A DNA stretch of 64,000 bases from CAWEBF01 sp963807235 (GTDB taxonomy: Bacteria > Acidobacteriota > Vicinamibacteria > Vicinamibacterales > UBA2999), in NCBI GenBank assembly GCA_963807235.1, contig CAWEBF010000035.1, positions 62,001 to 126,000 of the forward strand. The letters run 5' to 3'. The position numbers were made by a program, and so were the translations under genes. The notes beneath the pieces were generated by a model, which was not told the DNA's origin, searched no databases, and was given only the letters and a program-made list of their open reading frames with translations. Of the stretch, positions 1 through 13,216 are shown in pieces. The first letter of the stretch is position 1; every line of letters begins with the position of its first letter.

Positions 1-2161
1 CTGCCTGAGGCGAGAGGGAATGGCCTCGGAGGAGCGGGCAAACGTGGTCACCTGGAACGGCGCTCCAACCGGCTCCCCGGTCGCGGGATGAAGGCGGCGG
101 CCCCACAGGTTGAAGAAGCCGGTGCGGTTCGACAGAAAATACAGTGTCCCGCCGTCAGGAGACCAGCGCGGGTGATCATCGAAGGAACTGCCATCGGTGA
201 TCGGGCGCGACGCGCCGCTCTCGACGCCGACCATGTGAACGGCCGAGGCTCCCGCCCTGGCCTCGACAAACGCCACCCATCGCTGATTGGGCGAGAGCCG
301 CGCGAGGCGAAGGTACCCTTCGGGAGCGGTGGCCAGCGTGCGGACACGGTTCCCGGTGTGCGACGGGTCGGCGCGCACGAGTCGCAACTCGGAGAGACCA
401 GCCGGGTTGCGTCCGCCTCCCAGCAGCCAGCGGCCATCCGGGGCCCAGTCCCATACATACTCCAGCCTTTCGGCCATGGACTGGACGACGTGTTCGTTCC
501 CGCTGAGCAGATTCGCGGACACCACCTCGTGCCGCGGCGGAGCATCCCGCGCGTAGAACACTTCGCGACTGTCGGGCGTCCATCGCAGCACCGACCTGCC
601 CCGCTGGTCGCCCTTCACGAGCACCGTGTCGGCGCCCGTCTGCATGTCGCGCACCCGCACCTCGCCAACGTCGCCCTGCTGAGCCGTGTACACCAGACGC
701 GAGCCGTCCGGCGAGACGTCCGGCGACAACGCGTCAAAGGCCTCCGACGTCAATGGCTCTCCCGCGCCGAGCAGCCGCCCCATCCGCGAGTCGAACGGGA
801 ACGACCACAGGCGCACACGTTCGCGCCGCGAGACAAAGGCGAGACGCGTCCCGTCCCGTGAGAGCTGCGGCCTGGCGTGGCGATCGGAAGACGTGGTCAA
901 CCGCTCGGGCCCGTTCGTCCAGGCCAGCGTCTGCGGATCGACGCCGACTTTCCAGAGGTTGTGCACGCCGCGCGACACACCTTCGAACACCAGGGCATCG
1001 CCTCGAGGCGACCAGCTGAACGCTGTGGGTGTGCCGTCGACTTCCCTGAAGCTCAAGGCGCTGCGTTCGAGCTCCGCCAGCACACCGGGAGCAGTGGCCG
1101 ACTCCACGACACGGGTCCCATCGAGAGCGGCCGTCCAGAAGCCGAGCCCGGTACCTTGACGCACGCCCCACACGGAGACATGCCGCGAGTCGGGATGCCA
1201 CGCAAATCGAAGCGTGGTGAACCGGCCCAGAAACTCTTCGAGAACAGGTCGAGGGGGAGCGCCGTCGAGGGTCGAGATATACAGCTGGGCGGGACCCCAG
1301 TCCGAACGCGTAAAGAGAATCGACGACCCGTCGGGCGACCACTTCGGAGAGTTCCCGAACGGCGCAATCTCGTGGACAGCTCCACCCGTGCTCGACATCA
1401 CACGAATGCCGCCGCCGACTCCCAGTGTGGCGAACACGAGCCGCTTGCCGTCTGGCGACCAGTCAGGTTCCACGTCTGGCGACGACGACTGCGTCAGCGG
1501 CACAGCTTCTCCGCCATCCACCGGCTTGAGCCAAATGTCCTCGTACCCGGATCGATCGGAGCTGTATGCGATCCTCAGTCCGTCCGGCGACCACGCTGGA
1601 TGGTCTGTACGCCCTTGTCGAATGTCAGCTGCCACAGAAGGCTCGGCGAAGAACCCGACACAGGTACGCCGCTGCCACCAGTCATCTTGCCGATGATGGC
1701 ACCGAGCAGGACGGCTCCAGCCGCGGCGAATAGCGCCGAGCGGACGCCGACACGGCGCGGCTGCTGGCGCAGGTTGGCCGGGTCCGCGGGAATGGCTCCT
1801 CAGCGGCCTCGCGCTCTTCGACCTGCGCTCCGAACCGGTAGCCGGTGCCGGGGACGGTGACGATGTAACGATGCGAGCCGGGGGTGTCCTCGAGCACCTT
1901 CCGGAGCAGAGAGACCTGCTTGGTCAGGTTGCTCTCCTCGACGAGGGCACCGCGCCAGGCCTCGCGAAGGAAGTCTTCCTTCTCCACAACCCGGTCACGA
2001 TGCCGAATCAGCGTGACCAGAGTGTCGAAGGCCCTGGAACCCAGCGGAACCGCGCGGTTGTCTCGAAGCAAGGTTCGATTGACCGTGTCGACCGTGAACG
2101 GAGGAAACACGAAGAAACGAGGAAGACGATCCGGGTGAGTCGTCGAATCCCGGCCTTGCAC
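1..2161 (-). CDS. Winged-helix DNA-binding domain / TM / PD40 beta-propeller protein (partial, one frameshift)
   Basis: The N-terminus is an OmpR/CadC-type winged helix (FVFPPFTVD start, then VTVPGTGYRFGAQV at its wing). A transmembrane segment near 1700-1740 (LFAAAGAVLLGAII) follows, then a run of PD40/TolB-like blades with repeated WSPDG motifs that continues off the left edge. The two parts lie in different frames, with the shift near 1800. This architecture is common in Acidobacteriota and is thought to sense at the membrane or in the periplasm; its target is unknown. I prefer the GTG at 2161 over a TTG at 2236 because TAGAAT lies 7 bases upstream of it. It is the last gene of the minus-strand train. 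Confidence 0.75.
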
Positions 2162-2168
2162 AGGCGCG

Positions 2169-2174
2169 ATTCTA
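2169..2174 (-). promoter_or_regulatory. Possible -10 box for a leaderless winged-helix gene
   Basis: TAGAAT on the minus strand ends 7 bases before the GTG at 2161, the spacing expected if transcription starts at or within a few bases of the start codon. No convincing -35 was identified. Confidence 0.35.
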
Positions 2175-2269
2175 CTAGAAAGCCCCCCGGCAGGAGATCC
2201 CCGCCCCGGCAGGTGCCGCATCCGGACCTTGCGCAAAATGACGCCAAATTCGCGCGTCGGAGGAGCGGA

Positions 2270-3546
2270 TCAGAAGTAGACCTTCAGCCTCAGGTATACG
2301 AAGTCGCGGCGCGACAGGCGGCCGATGGCGGTGGTGGACGTTCCGGTGAGCAGCCCGCCGGAGCCCTCCAGCCACACGTCGTCGCGCAGGCTCACAGCGC
2401 CGATCGCGCGCACGAACGTCGTGCCGTCGGTGGGAGCGTGAACGGCAAACAGCCTCAAGGTGCGCGTCTCGCGGGCGAAACTGCGGTCGGCGGCCGCGAC
2501 CAGCGTGACGTCGGTTCCGTCCAATCCTGCCTCGCCGCGATCCCGCGCTTCGAGATCGGCCGCGTCGATCGACCGGTGGGAGAACAGCACGTTGCCGGCG
2601 AGCCTGTAGCTGCCGGCACGGCGATCCACTCCGATGCCTGCCTCCAGGGAGCGGCCGTCCACGCCGCGCAGGAGCCGCGTCGACTGCAGCTCGTCGTCCA
2701 CGAAGAAGGCGGCCTCGCCCCTGACACCCCAGGCACCGCGGACTGTCTCGAAGTCGGCGCCGATCATGGTGTAGCGCGGAAATGTCTCGAGAAGCGGCGG
2801 GTCCGAGGGCCGGGCCGTGAGGGTGGGAAACGCACGCAGTCCACGATAGAGGCTCGCGCCCCAATCCAGCCGGCCGGCCGTTGATGTCACGCGGGCTCCG
2901 CCCTGCAGGCTGTCCGTCCCGAACGACGGCTCGAGCCGCTCGACGAAGCTCCCCGGCACGACGCGAAGATTGAACGGCGACGTCGGCTCGTCGAGCTGAT
3001 CGAAGCGGCCCGCGCGGAACGCGGGCACCGCGAGCACCTCGAGGGTCGTCGATGCTGGCAGGAAGAACCGCCCGCGCACGAGACCCACTGCCAGACGAGC
3101 CTCGCTTCGGCCCTCGAACAGGAACCGCGACAGGTCGATCGGGTTGACCACGTCGGTCGGCTGAAACTCGTCCAGCCGTCCCCACACGATGCGCGACGCG
3201 CCGGCCCGCACTTCGAGCGCGTCGCCAGACCAGCTCGGCGTAGAGATCCAGCGGACGGACGATCGCGTCTCGCACCGTGTTCGCGCCAACGCCTGTGCGT
3301 GCAACGAGACCGTCCACATGACCCGACAGCACCAGCCGCAGACGCGACCCGAACTCGTCGCGGCGCTCGGCAAACAAGCGCAGCCGGCCTTCGGTCACCG
3401 TCTGGCGCCCCGGACTGGCATCTGGATCCGGCAGCGCGTCGAACAGCACCGACACGTGTCCGTTCGCGATGTTGCGCTGAGCCTGCGCGGGCGCCGCGGC
3501 AGAGGACGAGCACCAGCGACGCGACGAGGGAAGGGACCCGGGTCAC
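2270..3546 (-). CDS. Outer-membrane beta-barrel-like protein, DUF1302-like (frameshifted)
   Basis: The protein begins at a GTG with a hydrophobic signal segment (VPSLVASLVLVL) ending in an AQA-like cleavage site. It continues as alternating beta-rich sequence with motifs such as NPIDLSRFLFEG and ends in the aromatic C-terminus KVYF typical of outer-membrane barrels. Three reading frames are needed, with shifts near 3505 and 3230. The GTG overlaps the TGA of the upstream MMPL exporter as GTGA, so translation is probably coupled. The set of lipoprotein-sorting protein, MMPL exporter and barrel suggests an envelope lipid or lipophile export system. The substrate is unknown and the DUF1302 assignment is by resemblance only. 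Confidence 0.6.
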
Positions 3547-5877
3547 GCCACCGCGCGCGTCGGCGAGAACCGCGACGCGCCGAACATCCGCGGCATCAGC
3601 ATGATGACCGCCGGCACGACGAGCACCTCGGCCAGAAACGCCACGACCATCGTCAGCGCCAGCAGCCCGCCGAACCACGCCGTCGGCTTGTAGGCCGAGA
3701 ACGATCATGATGCCGTAGCCGAGGCTGTTGATGATCGGCCGTCGTCAGCGACGCGCGCCCCTCGTGCATCGTCGCCATCTCGATCGCCGTCTCCGTGCTG
3801 GCGCCCCGGCCGCCGCCTCGCGGCGGAACCGCCCGATGAAGTGAATCGTGTCGTCGTCCACGATGCCGAGCGCCACGCTGGCCACCATGACCGTGGCGAC
3901 GTTCAGCGAGATGCCGAGCCATCCCATCAGGCCGAGCACGGCGCACACCGGCAGCGCGTTGGCGATGATGGCCAGCACGCCGAAGCGGGCCGAGCGAAAC
4001 ACCAGGAAGATGACGGCGAACACCGTCACGAACGCCGTGGCGAAGCTGCTCAACTGCGAGACGACGAGGTAGTGGTCCAGCGTGGCGAAGATGCGGCCGG
4101 AACCGGTGACGGTGGCGTGATGCCGATGCCGGCGAACACCGCGGCCGCCTCCGCCTCGGCGCGGTTGATCTGCTCGAACACCAGGTCCGAGCTCATCGAC
4201 GCGAGCTTGACGGAGATCTGCGCGCGCGAGTAGTCGCTGGCGACACGAACGCGCTCCAGCTCGCGCCGGCCCTCGTCGGACAGGCCGAACACGAAGAGCT
4301 CCTGGGCGATCGCGTCGGCGCTCGCGGGCACGACCGCCTGCGCGGCGTCGCCGCCGTTCAGCTCGCGGTTCACGCGCTTCACGTAGTCGGCGACCGACAC
4401 CACCTTGCGGACGAACGGCAGCTGCTCCAGCCGCCGCCGCAGCTCCTCCATCCGCCGCAGCGCATCGGGCGACTTCATCGAGTCGGGCGCCCCCTCCAGC
4501 AGGATGTTGAAGCTGTAGATGCCCGACAGCTGCTGGTCGATCACGCGGCCGACTGGTGCAGCGGATGGTCTCTCGGCGAAGAAGTTGATGTGGTTGGTAT
4601 CGACGCGCAGGCGCAGGGCCCCGACGGCGGCAATCGCCATCAACCACCACGGTGGCCACGGCCACCCGCGCGGCGTGGCGCATCGAGAAACGCGCCACGC
4701 CGCTGCATCGGGCCCAGCAGGTAGCGCTCCTGCGGCGCGACGCCGCGGCTCGGGCTGCAGCCAGCATCAGCAGCGTCGGCACGAGCACCAGCGACATCAC
4801 GAAGTCGACCATCACGCCGACCGCGGCGCCGATGCCGAACGCTCGCACGGCGACGACGTCGCTGGTCGCGAGCGACAGCAGGCCGAGTGCCGTCGTCCCG
4901 CTGGCGCCGAGCAGCGGCGCGAACAGATGCTCGCACGCTCGACTTGAACGCGTGCTCCTTGCTGCCCGTCGCGCGCAGCTCGTGGTTGAAGTGCTGCACG
5001 ATGTGCACGTCGTCGGCGATGGCCAGGATCATCACCAGCGGCGGCAGCATGCTGGCGAGCACGTTGTAGCTGAACCCCATCAGCCACGAAGAGGCCCATC
5101 GTCCAGACCACGCTGACGAGCACGGCGACAATCATCAGCCGGTAATGCGCCAGGAGCGGAACAGCACGAAGATGGCGGCGATCGTCAGCGCAGGATCGGC
5201 GGCGTGAGGTTTCTGGTGTTCGCCAGCGTGACCCGGTTGTAGGTCTCGCTGATCTCGAGGCTGCCGTTGTAGAACGCCTCCATGCCGGCCGGCAGGCGCG
5301 GGATCGACGAGCGCGTGGATCCGTTCGATGACGCCCGCGCGGACGTCGTCTATCCGGTCCTCGTCGAAGGTCACGACGATCGCCGTGACCGTCCCGTCCT
5401 CGGACACCAGATCTCCCTGAGCAGCGGGTCGTCCAGAACCGTGGTTCGCGCCTGCGCTGCTTCGGCCACGCCGATCGAGTCGCCGAGAAGCGGCTGTACC
5501 TCGATGCCGCCTTCCTCGCCGGGATCCGGGCCGGGTGGCAGGCTGCGGACGATGTTGGCGGTGGCCAGGCTCTGCACGCGCTCGACGGTGGCCACACGCT
5601 CGATGTCGCCGGTCACGGTCCGGATGAACTCCAGGGCCTCCGGCGTGAACAGTCCTTCGACCGCAGCGCGACGATGAGCGTGCGCTGGCCGCCGAATTCC
5701 GTCGCGAAACCGTTCGTAGGTGACGTAGACGGGGTCGGCCTTCGAGACCCACATCGTGATGTCGTTGTCGATTTCCGTGAAGTTGACCGACGGCGCGAAG
5801 TAGACGAAGCCGAGGACGATGAAGGCGCAGAGCGGCCGCCTGAAACGGAACATGAACTCGGCCACCCAAGGGCTCAT
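3543..5877 (-). CDS. MMPL/RND-family exporter (many frameshifts)
   Basis: The reconstructed product starts MSPWVAEFMFRFRR and would be about 770 residues. It has two RND halves, each with a periplasmic loop and a helix cluster. Conserved pieces include LASMLPPLVMILAIADDVHI in the first half and VASVALGIVDDDTIHFIGRF in the second, both carrying the paired acidic residues of MMPL proteins. At least six frame changes occur (near 5700, 5655, 5415, 5160, 4930, 4640, 4120 and 3700), so the order is clear but no frame is intact. The ATG overlaps the upstream stop as ATGA and the stop overlaps the downstream GTG. It is either a real pseudogene or an error-rich assembly stretch. Confidence 0.7.
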
Positions 5878-6699
5878 CGCGTGCCCTGCTCGAGCGCCCT
5901 GCGGCTGAAGTCGTCGTCGGTGAGCCCGACGTTGTATCGCATCGAGGTCGTGGTCAGCTCGGTACGCGTCTTTTCGCGCTCGTTGGCCACCACCAGGTCG
6001 AGCGCGCGTCCAGATGCCGTCCACGCGCTCGAGCCGCTTGACGTCGAAGACCTTCGCTCGTTCGTCGCGGCGGTTGAAGATGTCGGCGTGCACCGACACG
6101 AAGTAGTCCTTCAGGACGATGCTAACCGAGCGGGGGAACTCCGCGTCCTTGTCCTTCGCACGCGACTCGAGCGCCCATGCCGCGTGCCTGGTACCGTCGG
6201 GTGCGGTCCACGCGGTGTTCTCGGACGCGAACGCATAGGCGTAGTCGGCGACGTCGCGGCCGCCGATGTCCTCGTAGCTCAGGTCGCTGCCGACGAAGCT
6301 CTCCTGCTTCTCCTGGCCGGCGATCCGGCGTACGCGGCCCAGCGCCGGCAGGTAGAGAAACCGTTCATCGTCGCCGTCGGGGTGTTCCCACACGAGGAAC
6401 GAGGTGTCCCGAATGTCGTTCGGGGAGGTGAAGCGAACCAGCGTCTTGTCGCCCTTGCCTGCTGTTCCTCGCAGCGTCGCCATCGACAAGCTGCGCTCGC
6501 GCACACGGCCCTGGCGATCGAACAGCCGCATGCGCATTTCGCCGCGAGAATCGCGGCCGGTGTCGCGGCTCTCCATCGCGCGGGCCACGCCTTCCGGCGT
6601 CAGCGGCTGCGAACCACGACCTGGCTGGCTGGATTGCCCGGCTTGAAGGGATGAAAGCGCCCAGGCCAGGACAACCGTCAGACACGCCACCGATCTCAC
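5874..6699 (-). CDS. Outer-membrane lipoprotein-sorting-like protein (frameshifted near 6005)
   Basis: A secretion signal (CLTVVLAWALSSL) is followed by a LolA-like half-barrel. Motifs include the FTSPNDIRDTSFLVWE block, RFLYLPALGRVRRIAG and SFVGSDLSYEDIGG, which are typical of the lipoprotein-sorting family found beside MMPL exporters. One frame change near 6005 restores a C-terminus ending RRALEQGTR. The GTG start overlaps the preceding stop as GTGA, and its own stop overlaps the exporter ATG. It probably works in the periplasm, handing a lipidic cargo to or from the MMPL protein. This is inferred from context; the family as a whole lacks a uniform assigned substrate. Confidence 0.75.
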
Positions 6700-7184
6700 G
6701 GGTCCTCGCCCTCGAGAATCGTGACGAGCGACAGTTGCCAGGCGTCGCCCCTGGTCCACGTCATCTCCACCTCGCGCGCATCGACCGAGTCGGCCCCACC
6801 CTCGGCGGCGGGCTCCCTGAGCGTCACCGTCGTGCGCGACGTCGCCGTGCGTCCGTCCTCTGCGAACGATGGATCCAGATCCTCGATCGATACCGTGAGG
6901 CCCCGTGGCGGCCGCAGCCGCGTGGCCAAACCCAACGCCGGCTCGCGCCCGTCGATGGCCACGCGACCCGTTGGACCGACAAGCCGGACGCCCGGCGCAA
7001 GCAGTCGCGACAGGGCGGCGGCTCGCGTGATCCTGCCGAGATCGGGCTCGCCGGCCGGAATCGATGCCGCCCGGGCCAGTTCCCGGCCCGCGGCGATGAT
7101 GCGCCGCCGGTCGGTGGGCCAGTACCAGAACGCCAGCAGCGCCAGGAGCAGCCCAACCACCCCTGCGATCGCGCGACGGTTCAT
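6696..7184 (-). CDS. Small membrane-anchored protein, possible NTF2-like fold
   Basis: This 162-residue protein has one N-terminal transmembrane helix (residues about 5-22, GVVGLLLALLAFWYW) and a soluble domain after it. The domain pattern (RELARAASIP near residue 35, then strands ending VEMTWTRGDAWQLSLVTI) resembles NTF2-like proteins that accompany membrane transport operons, but I cannot assign a family firmly. ATG overlaps the TGA of the upstream CDP-alcohol transferase, and its TGA overlaps the GTG of the lipoprotein-sorting gene, so it is embedded in the operon. It could be an accessory or lipid-binding subunit. Confidence 0.6.
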   Translation of the reverse strand: MNRRAIAGVVGLLLALLAFWYWPTDRRRIIAAGRELARAASIPAGEPDLGRITRAAALSRLLAPGVRLVGPTGRVAIDGREPALGLATRLRPPRGLTVSIEDLDPSFAEDGRTATSRTTVTLREPAAEGGADSVDAREVEMTWTRGDAWQLSLVTILEGEDP

Positions 7185-7883
7185 GCCGCCACCGGCGAAC
7201 GTCGAAACTGCAGGAAGAGAGAGAGGGCGACGTAGTACACGGGGTAGGCCAGCGACGCGAGCACCAGTGCGCGCGACGTCTCAGGATATCGCCACAGCAC
7301 AGCGAGCACGGCCGCGGCCCACGCTGCCCCGAATGCGTTGGTCAGCACGGGCAGCACCGAGGTCCTCGATGGGTACACGAACCGGATCGGCACGAACACC
7401 ATCACGCAACACGCCATTAGGACCAGCGCGTTGAGGCCAGGCGCCCATTTCAGCAGGAACAAATACAGCACCACGATGTTCCAGTACGACGGAAAACCTG
7501 TAAAGAAGTGGTCGGGCGTCTTCGCCTTGATGCGGCTGAAACCGAACCCGCTGGAGAGAAGCATGGCGCTTCCGACAAGAGGCGCCCAGCCGTCCGGCAC
7601 GATGCCGCCCCGCCACACGGCCAGGGCGGGCACGAACACGTAGGTCAGGAAGTCCACCAGGTCGTCGAGCGTCTTGCCGCTGAACTCGGGAAGACGTTCG
7701 GCCACTCGTGCCCGGCGTGCCAGCCAGCCGTCCGTGGCATCCACCGCGACCTGCAGCCACAGGTAGAGGAACGCCGATCGATAGTTGCCCTCGACCACCG
7801 CGCATCGCCGCCAGGAAGGCCAGCACGAAGCCGCTGGCCGTGTAGAGGTGAACCAGCCAGGCAGCGACGACGGCAGGATTCAT
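7181..7883 (-). CDS. pcs: Phosphatidylcholine-synthase-like CDP-alcohol phosphatidyltransferase (one frameshift)
   Basis: This integral membrane enzyme of about 234 residues carries the CDP-alcohol phosphotransferase signature as DGWLARRARVAE, then GKTLDDLVD. The catalytic aspartates follow the long-spacer pattern of phosphatidylcholine synthases rather than the usual DG-x2-AR-x8-G form. The next stretch, FLTYVFVPALAVW, also matches Pcs proteins, which condense CDP-diacylglycerol with choline. The first 27 residues (MNPAVVAAWLVHLYTASG) are in another frame; the shift is near 7800. It starts 11 bases before the end of the thyX-like gene. Choline specificity is inferred from family resemblance. 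Confidence 0.72.
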
Positions 7884-7893
7884 CGGGAAGACG

Positions 7894-9433
7894 CTACAGG
7901 CGCCGGACGACCGCGGGAAAGTCCCTCCACACGGGCACGCCGCAGAAGTGGGTGCCTTCGGTGCACCGCGGGGAAATGAGGCCGTTGCGGATCACGCACG
8001 GGGGGCCGATGTGCCGGCCGATCGCGCGGATGGACGGCGCGAACCTGCTCGATTTCGTCCATCGACGCCAGGTAGATCTCCTCCTGGGCGTTGAAGCAGG
8101 TGCGCATCGTCCACTTGTGGAGGAGCGACAGCAGGGAGCCCGACTCCACGAACCGCAGCGTCTTCGCGTTTGGCAGCACGTACAGCGCGAACTCGAGCGG
8201 CACGCCCAGGGCGAGCAAGCGGTTCTTCGCGTCCCACGCCTCGCGCATCGCCTCGTCGTAGATCGCCCGCGCGCGGGGGTTGGCCGCGATGAGACGCGGC
8301 GTGATGTAGTCCGGGCGCTCGGTGTCGGCGAAGGTGAGCATCGGCCGCGACGCCGGCACCATCCGGTGGCGCTGGTCCTGCGAGTCCGCGGTGTGGCTCA
8401 GCCGCTTCTCGAAGACGTAGGTGGCGTGGTGCAGCGACCGCATCAGCGGCGAGTGGTGCGCCACGTTCAGCACGTCCAGCCTGTAGCTGTTCCGGGCCGG
8501 GTTCATCACGCGGTCGATGGCCTCGTCGTCGGACAGCTCCTCTGGCAGCAGTCCAAAGACAGCCCGAACAGCCTCCGCGACGACCGATTCCGCTTGCAGC
8601 GAGGTGTCCCGAAGGCGCGACCACCGGCCGTTCAGCCGTGCGTCGAACTGCGCGGCGAAGGCATCGCCGCCGCCACGCGGTCTCGGGAATCCCTCTTCCG
8701 GCAGGCTCTCGACCCCCAGCGGGCCCGCCCCTACCTTGTCGAAGAAGAGCGGATCCCATTCCTTCACCAGCCGCACCATCTCGGAGATGACGAGCCGCGC
8801 CTCATGCGGCGTGTCGCCCGACTGCATCATCCGGTACAGCCGGTGGAGGACGATGCCCGACACGGTGTGCACCATCGACGTGAACGCGCCGATGGGAATC
8901 ACGTAGCGAGCCGTTTCGATCGCGCGCTTCTCCGCGTCCTTGTCGATCAGCTTCAGACGCTCCGGCGTCGTCGTCGGGCGGACGTACCGCAGGTCCTTCA
9001 GGATGCCGAACGCGTCGTCCTTGAGCAGGGCCGACAGCTCGGCGTAGCGGTCCCAGGCGCGCAGCACGGCCGACTCGTAGATGCCGAGAGCGTCGCCCGT
9101 GATGGGCGGCACGAAGGCGCGCGGCTCCTTCAGCTTCACGTAGCGCTGGCTCGACTGCTCGGAGTTGTAGAAGGGATACGAGTGCAGGAAGGCCCACACG
9201 AACTGCCGCGAGATGTTCTCGAGCCCGAACTCGAAGTGCGCGTGCTGGTAGACCGTGTGATGCCCGGCGTCGAAAGTCAGCGCGCCGATGGTGTCGCGCT
9301 GCGAGTCGGTGATCTCGGCCGTGCCGATGACGCGCGGCGAGTAGCACGTGCGCGCCGCCGCGATGGCGCCGTCGAACGGCACCATCGGGGCCGTGCGCAG
9401 CGTGACGCGGGGCGCTCTCGGCGAGGCGAGCAA
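7894..9433 (-). CDS. thyX: Tandem ThyX-like FAD-dependent thymidylate synthase (frameshift near 8020)
   Basis: The roughly 510-residue product contains two ThyX-like halves. The first half has the substrate region (VYQHAHFEFGLENISRQF, NSEQSSQRY), but the flavin motif Arg-His-Arg reads LHS. The second half has DQRHRMVPASRP with an intact RHR. ThyX makes dTMP from dUMP with methylenetetrahydrofolate and FAD. A frame change near 8020 extends the protein to a cysteine-bearing tail (GPPCVIRNG, RCTEGTHFCG) ending at 7894. The start is a TTG at 9433 immediately after an in-frame TAG. It lies directly downstream of def. Double-length ThyX relatives may not all be bona fide thymidylate synthases. Confidence 0.8.
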
Positions 9434-9963
9434 CTAATCCTCGTCTCTTTCGCGTGATAGCGCGAGTATTCGTCGAGATAGGTGAGCGACTGCATCGAGG
9501 TCATGCGGTCGAAGAACAGGACGCCGTCCAGATGGTCGGTCTCGTGCTGGGCGACCCGTGCCGCGAAACCCTTGAGCGGCAGCTCCAGCGCCTTGCCGTG
9601 GCGATCCAGCGCGCGAATGGTGATGTCGGTCCAGCGTGGCACCATGCCGCGGATGTCCGGGATGCTGAGGCACCCCTCCCAACCCTCGGCCGTCGTGTCA
9701 CCAACCGGCACGATCTCGGGGTTGACGATCACCGTGGCGTCCGATTTCGGACCCGGATCCTCCTCGAGCAGCGCCACGAAGATTCGAATGTCCTCGTGCA
9801 CCTGCGGCCCGGCCAGGCCGACGCCGTGGTACTCGTGCATCGTCTCGACCATGTCGTCGATGAGCTTCTGCAGCAGCACGTGCCTCAGCTCCGCCGGCTC
9901 CACGGGTCGCGCGCGTTCCCGCAGCACGGGATGTCCCATGCGCGCGACTTTCAGAATGGACAT
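9434..9963 (-). CDS. def: Peptide deformylase
   Basis: All three deformylase motifs are present in order: GVGLAGPQV (motif 1), EGCLSIP (motif 2, metal-binding Cys) and QHETDHLDG (motif 3, two metal-binding His and the catalytic Glu). The enzyme removes the formyl group from nascent N-termini. The conserved protein ends near residue 171-176. In the literal frame it reads on into the thyX-like gene, whereas a one-base adjustment ends it as RERDED at 9434; I take the latter end. ATG 9963 lies 8 bases after a TATAAT box shared with the divergent Nudix gene. It is the first gene of the minus-strand train. Confidence 0.92.
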
Positions 9964-9971
9964 GAAGGAAG

Positions 9972-9977
9972 ATTATA
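9972..9977. promoter_or_regulatory. Shared divergent -10 box (ATTATA / TATAAT)
   Basis: The minus strand reads a perfect TATAAT ending 8 bases before the deformylase ATG. On the plus strand the same bases form GATTAT/ATTATA about 10 bases before the Nudix ATG. The whole intergenic space is 23 bases, so both genes would be transcribed with little or no leader. Confidence 0.45.
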
Positions 9978-10497
9978 GGCCGTCGCATGCACCTCCATGA
10001 CGAGCGACCCTATAGCTTCTGCCCGATGTGCGGCGGCGAGCTCGAGCCGCGCAGCCTGAAGGCCACCGAGCCCGAGCGGCTCGTGTGCGTACGATGCGGG
10101 TTCGTCTTCTATCTGGACCCCAAGGTCGCCGTCGGCACCATCATCACGAACGACGAAGGCCGCATCGTGCTGGTGCGGCGGGCGATCGAGCCGGGCTACG
10201 GCAAGTGGGTGTTCCCCGGGGGCTACGTGGACCGGGGGGAGCAGGTGCACGTGGCCGCCGTGCGCGAGGCGAAGGAGGAAGCGGGCCTGGACGTCCGCCT
10301 GGACCGCCTGATCAACGTCTACTCCTACACGGGCCGGGCGCCCGTGATCATCGTGTTCGCGGCGTCGATCGTCGGCGGCGAGCTGTGCTGCGACGACGAG
10401 GGCCTCGAAGCGAGGTGGTTTCACGCGCACGAAATCCCGTGGGGCGAACTGGCCTTCCCCAGCACGCACGACGCGCTGCAGGAGTTCCTGGGCCGGG

Positions 10498-13174
<2,677 letters not shown>

Positions 13175-13186
13175 CCCTGGCGTCGG

Positions 13187-13192
13187 ATTATA
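13187..13192 (-). promoter_or_regulatory. -10 box upstream of the kinase gene
   Basis: TATAAT on the minus strand ends 12 bases before ATG 13174, giving a predicted leader of only about 5 bases. Confidence 0.45.
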
Positions 13193-13216
13193 GGCGCACG
13201 CCGGTTGCCCCCGGCA

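Noticed and set aside
7508..9457. 649-codon plus-strand open frame opposite the thyX-like and pcs genes
   Set aside because: Arg/His/Gln-rich shadow of GC-rich coding sequence; the minus strand encodes recognisable ThyX and CDP-alcohol transferase motifs.
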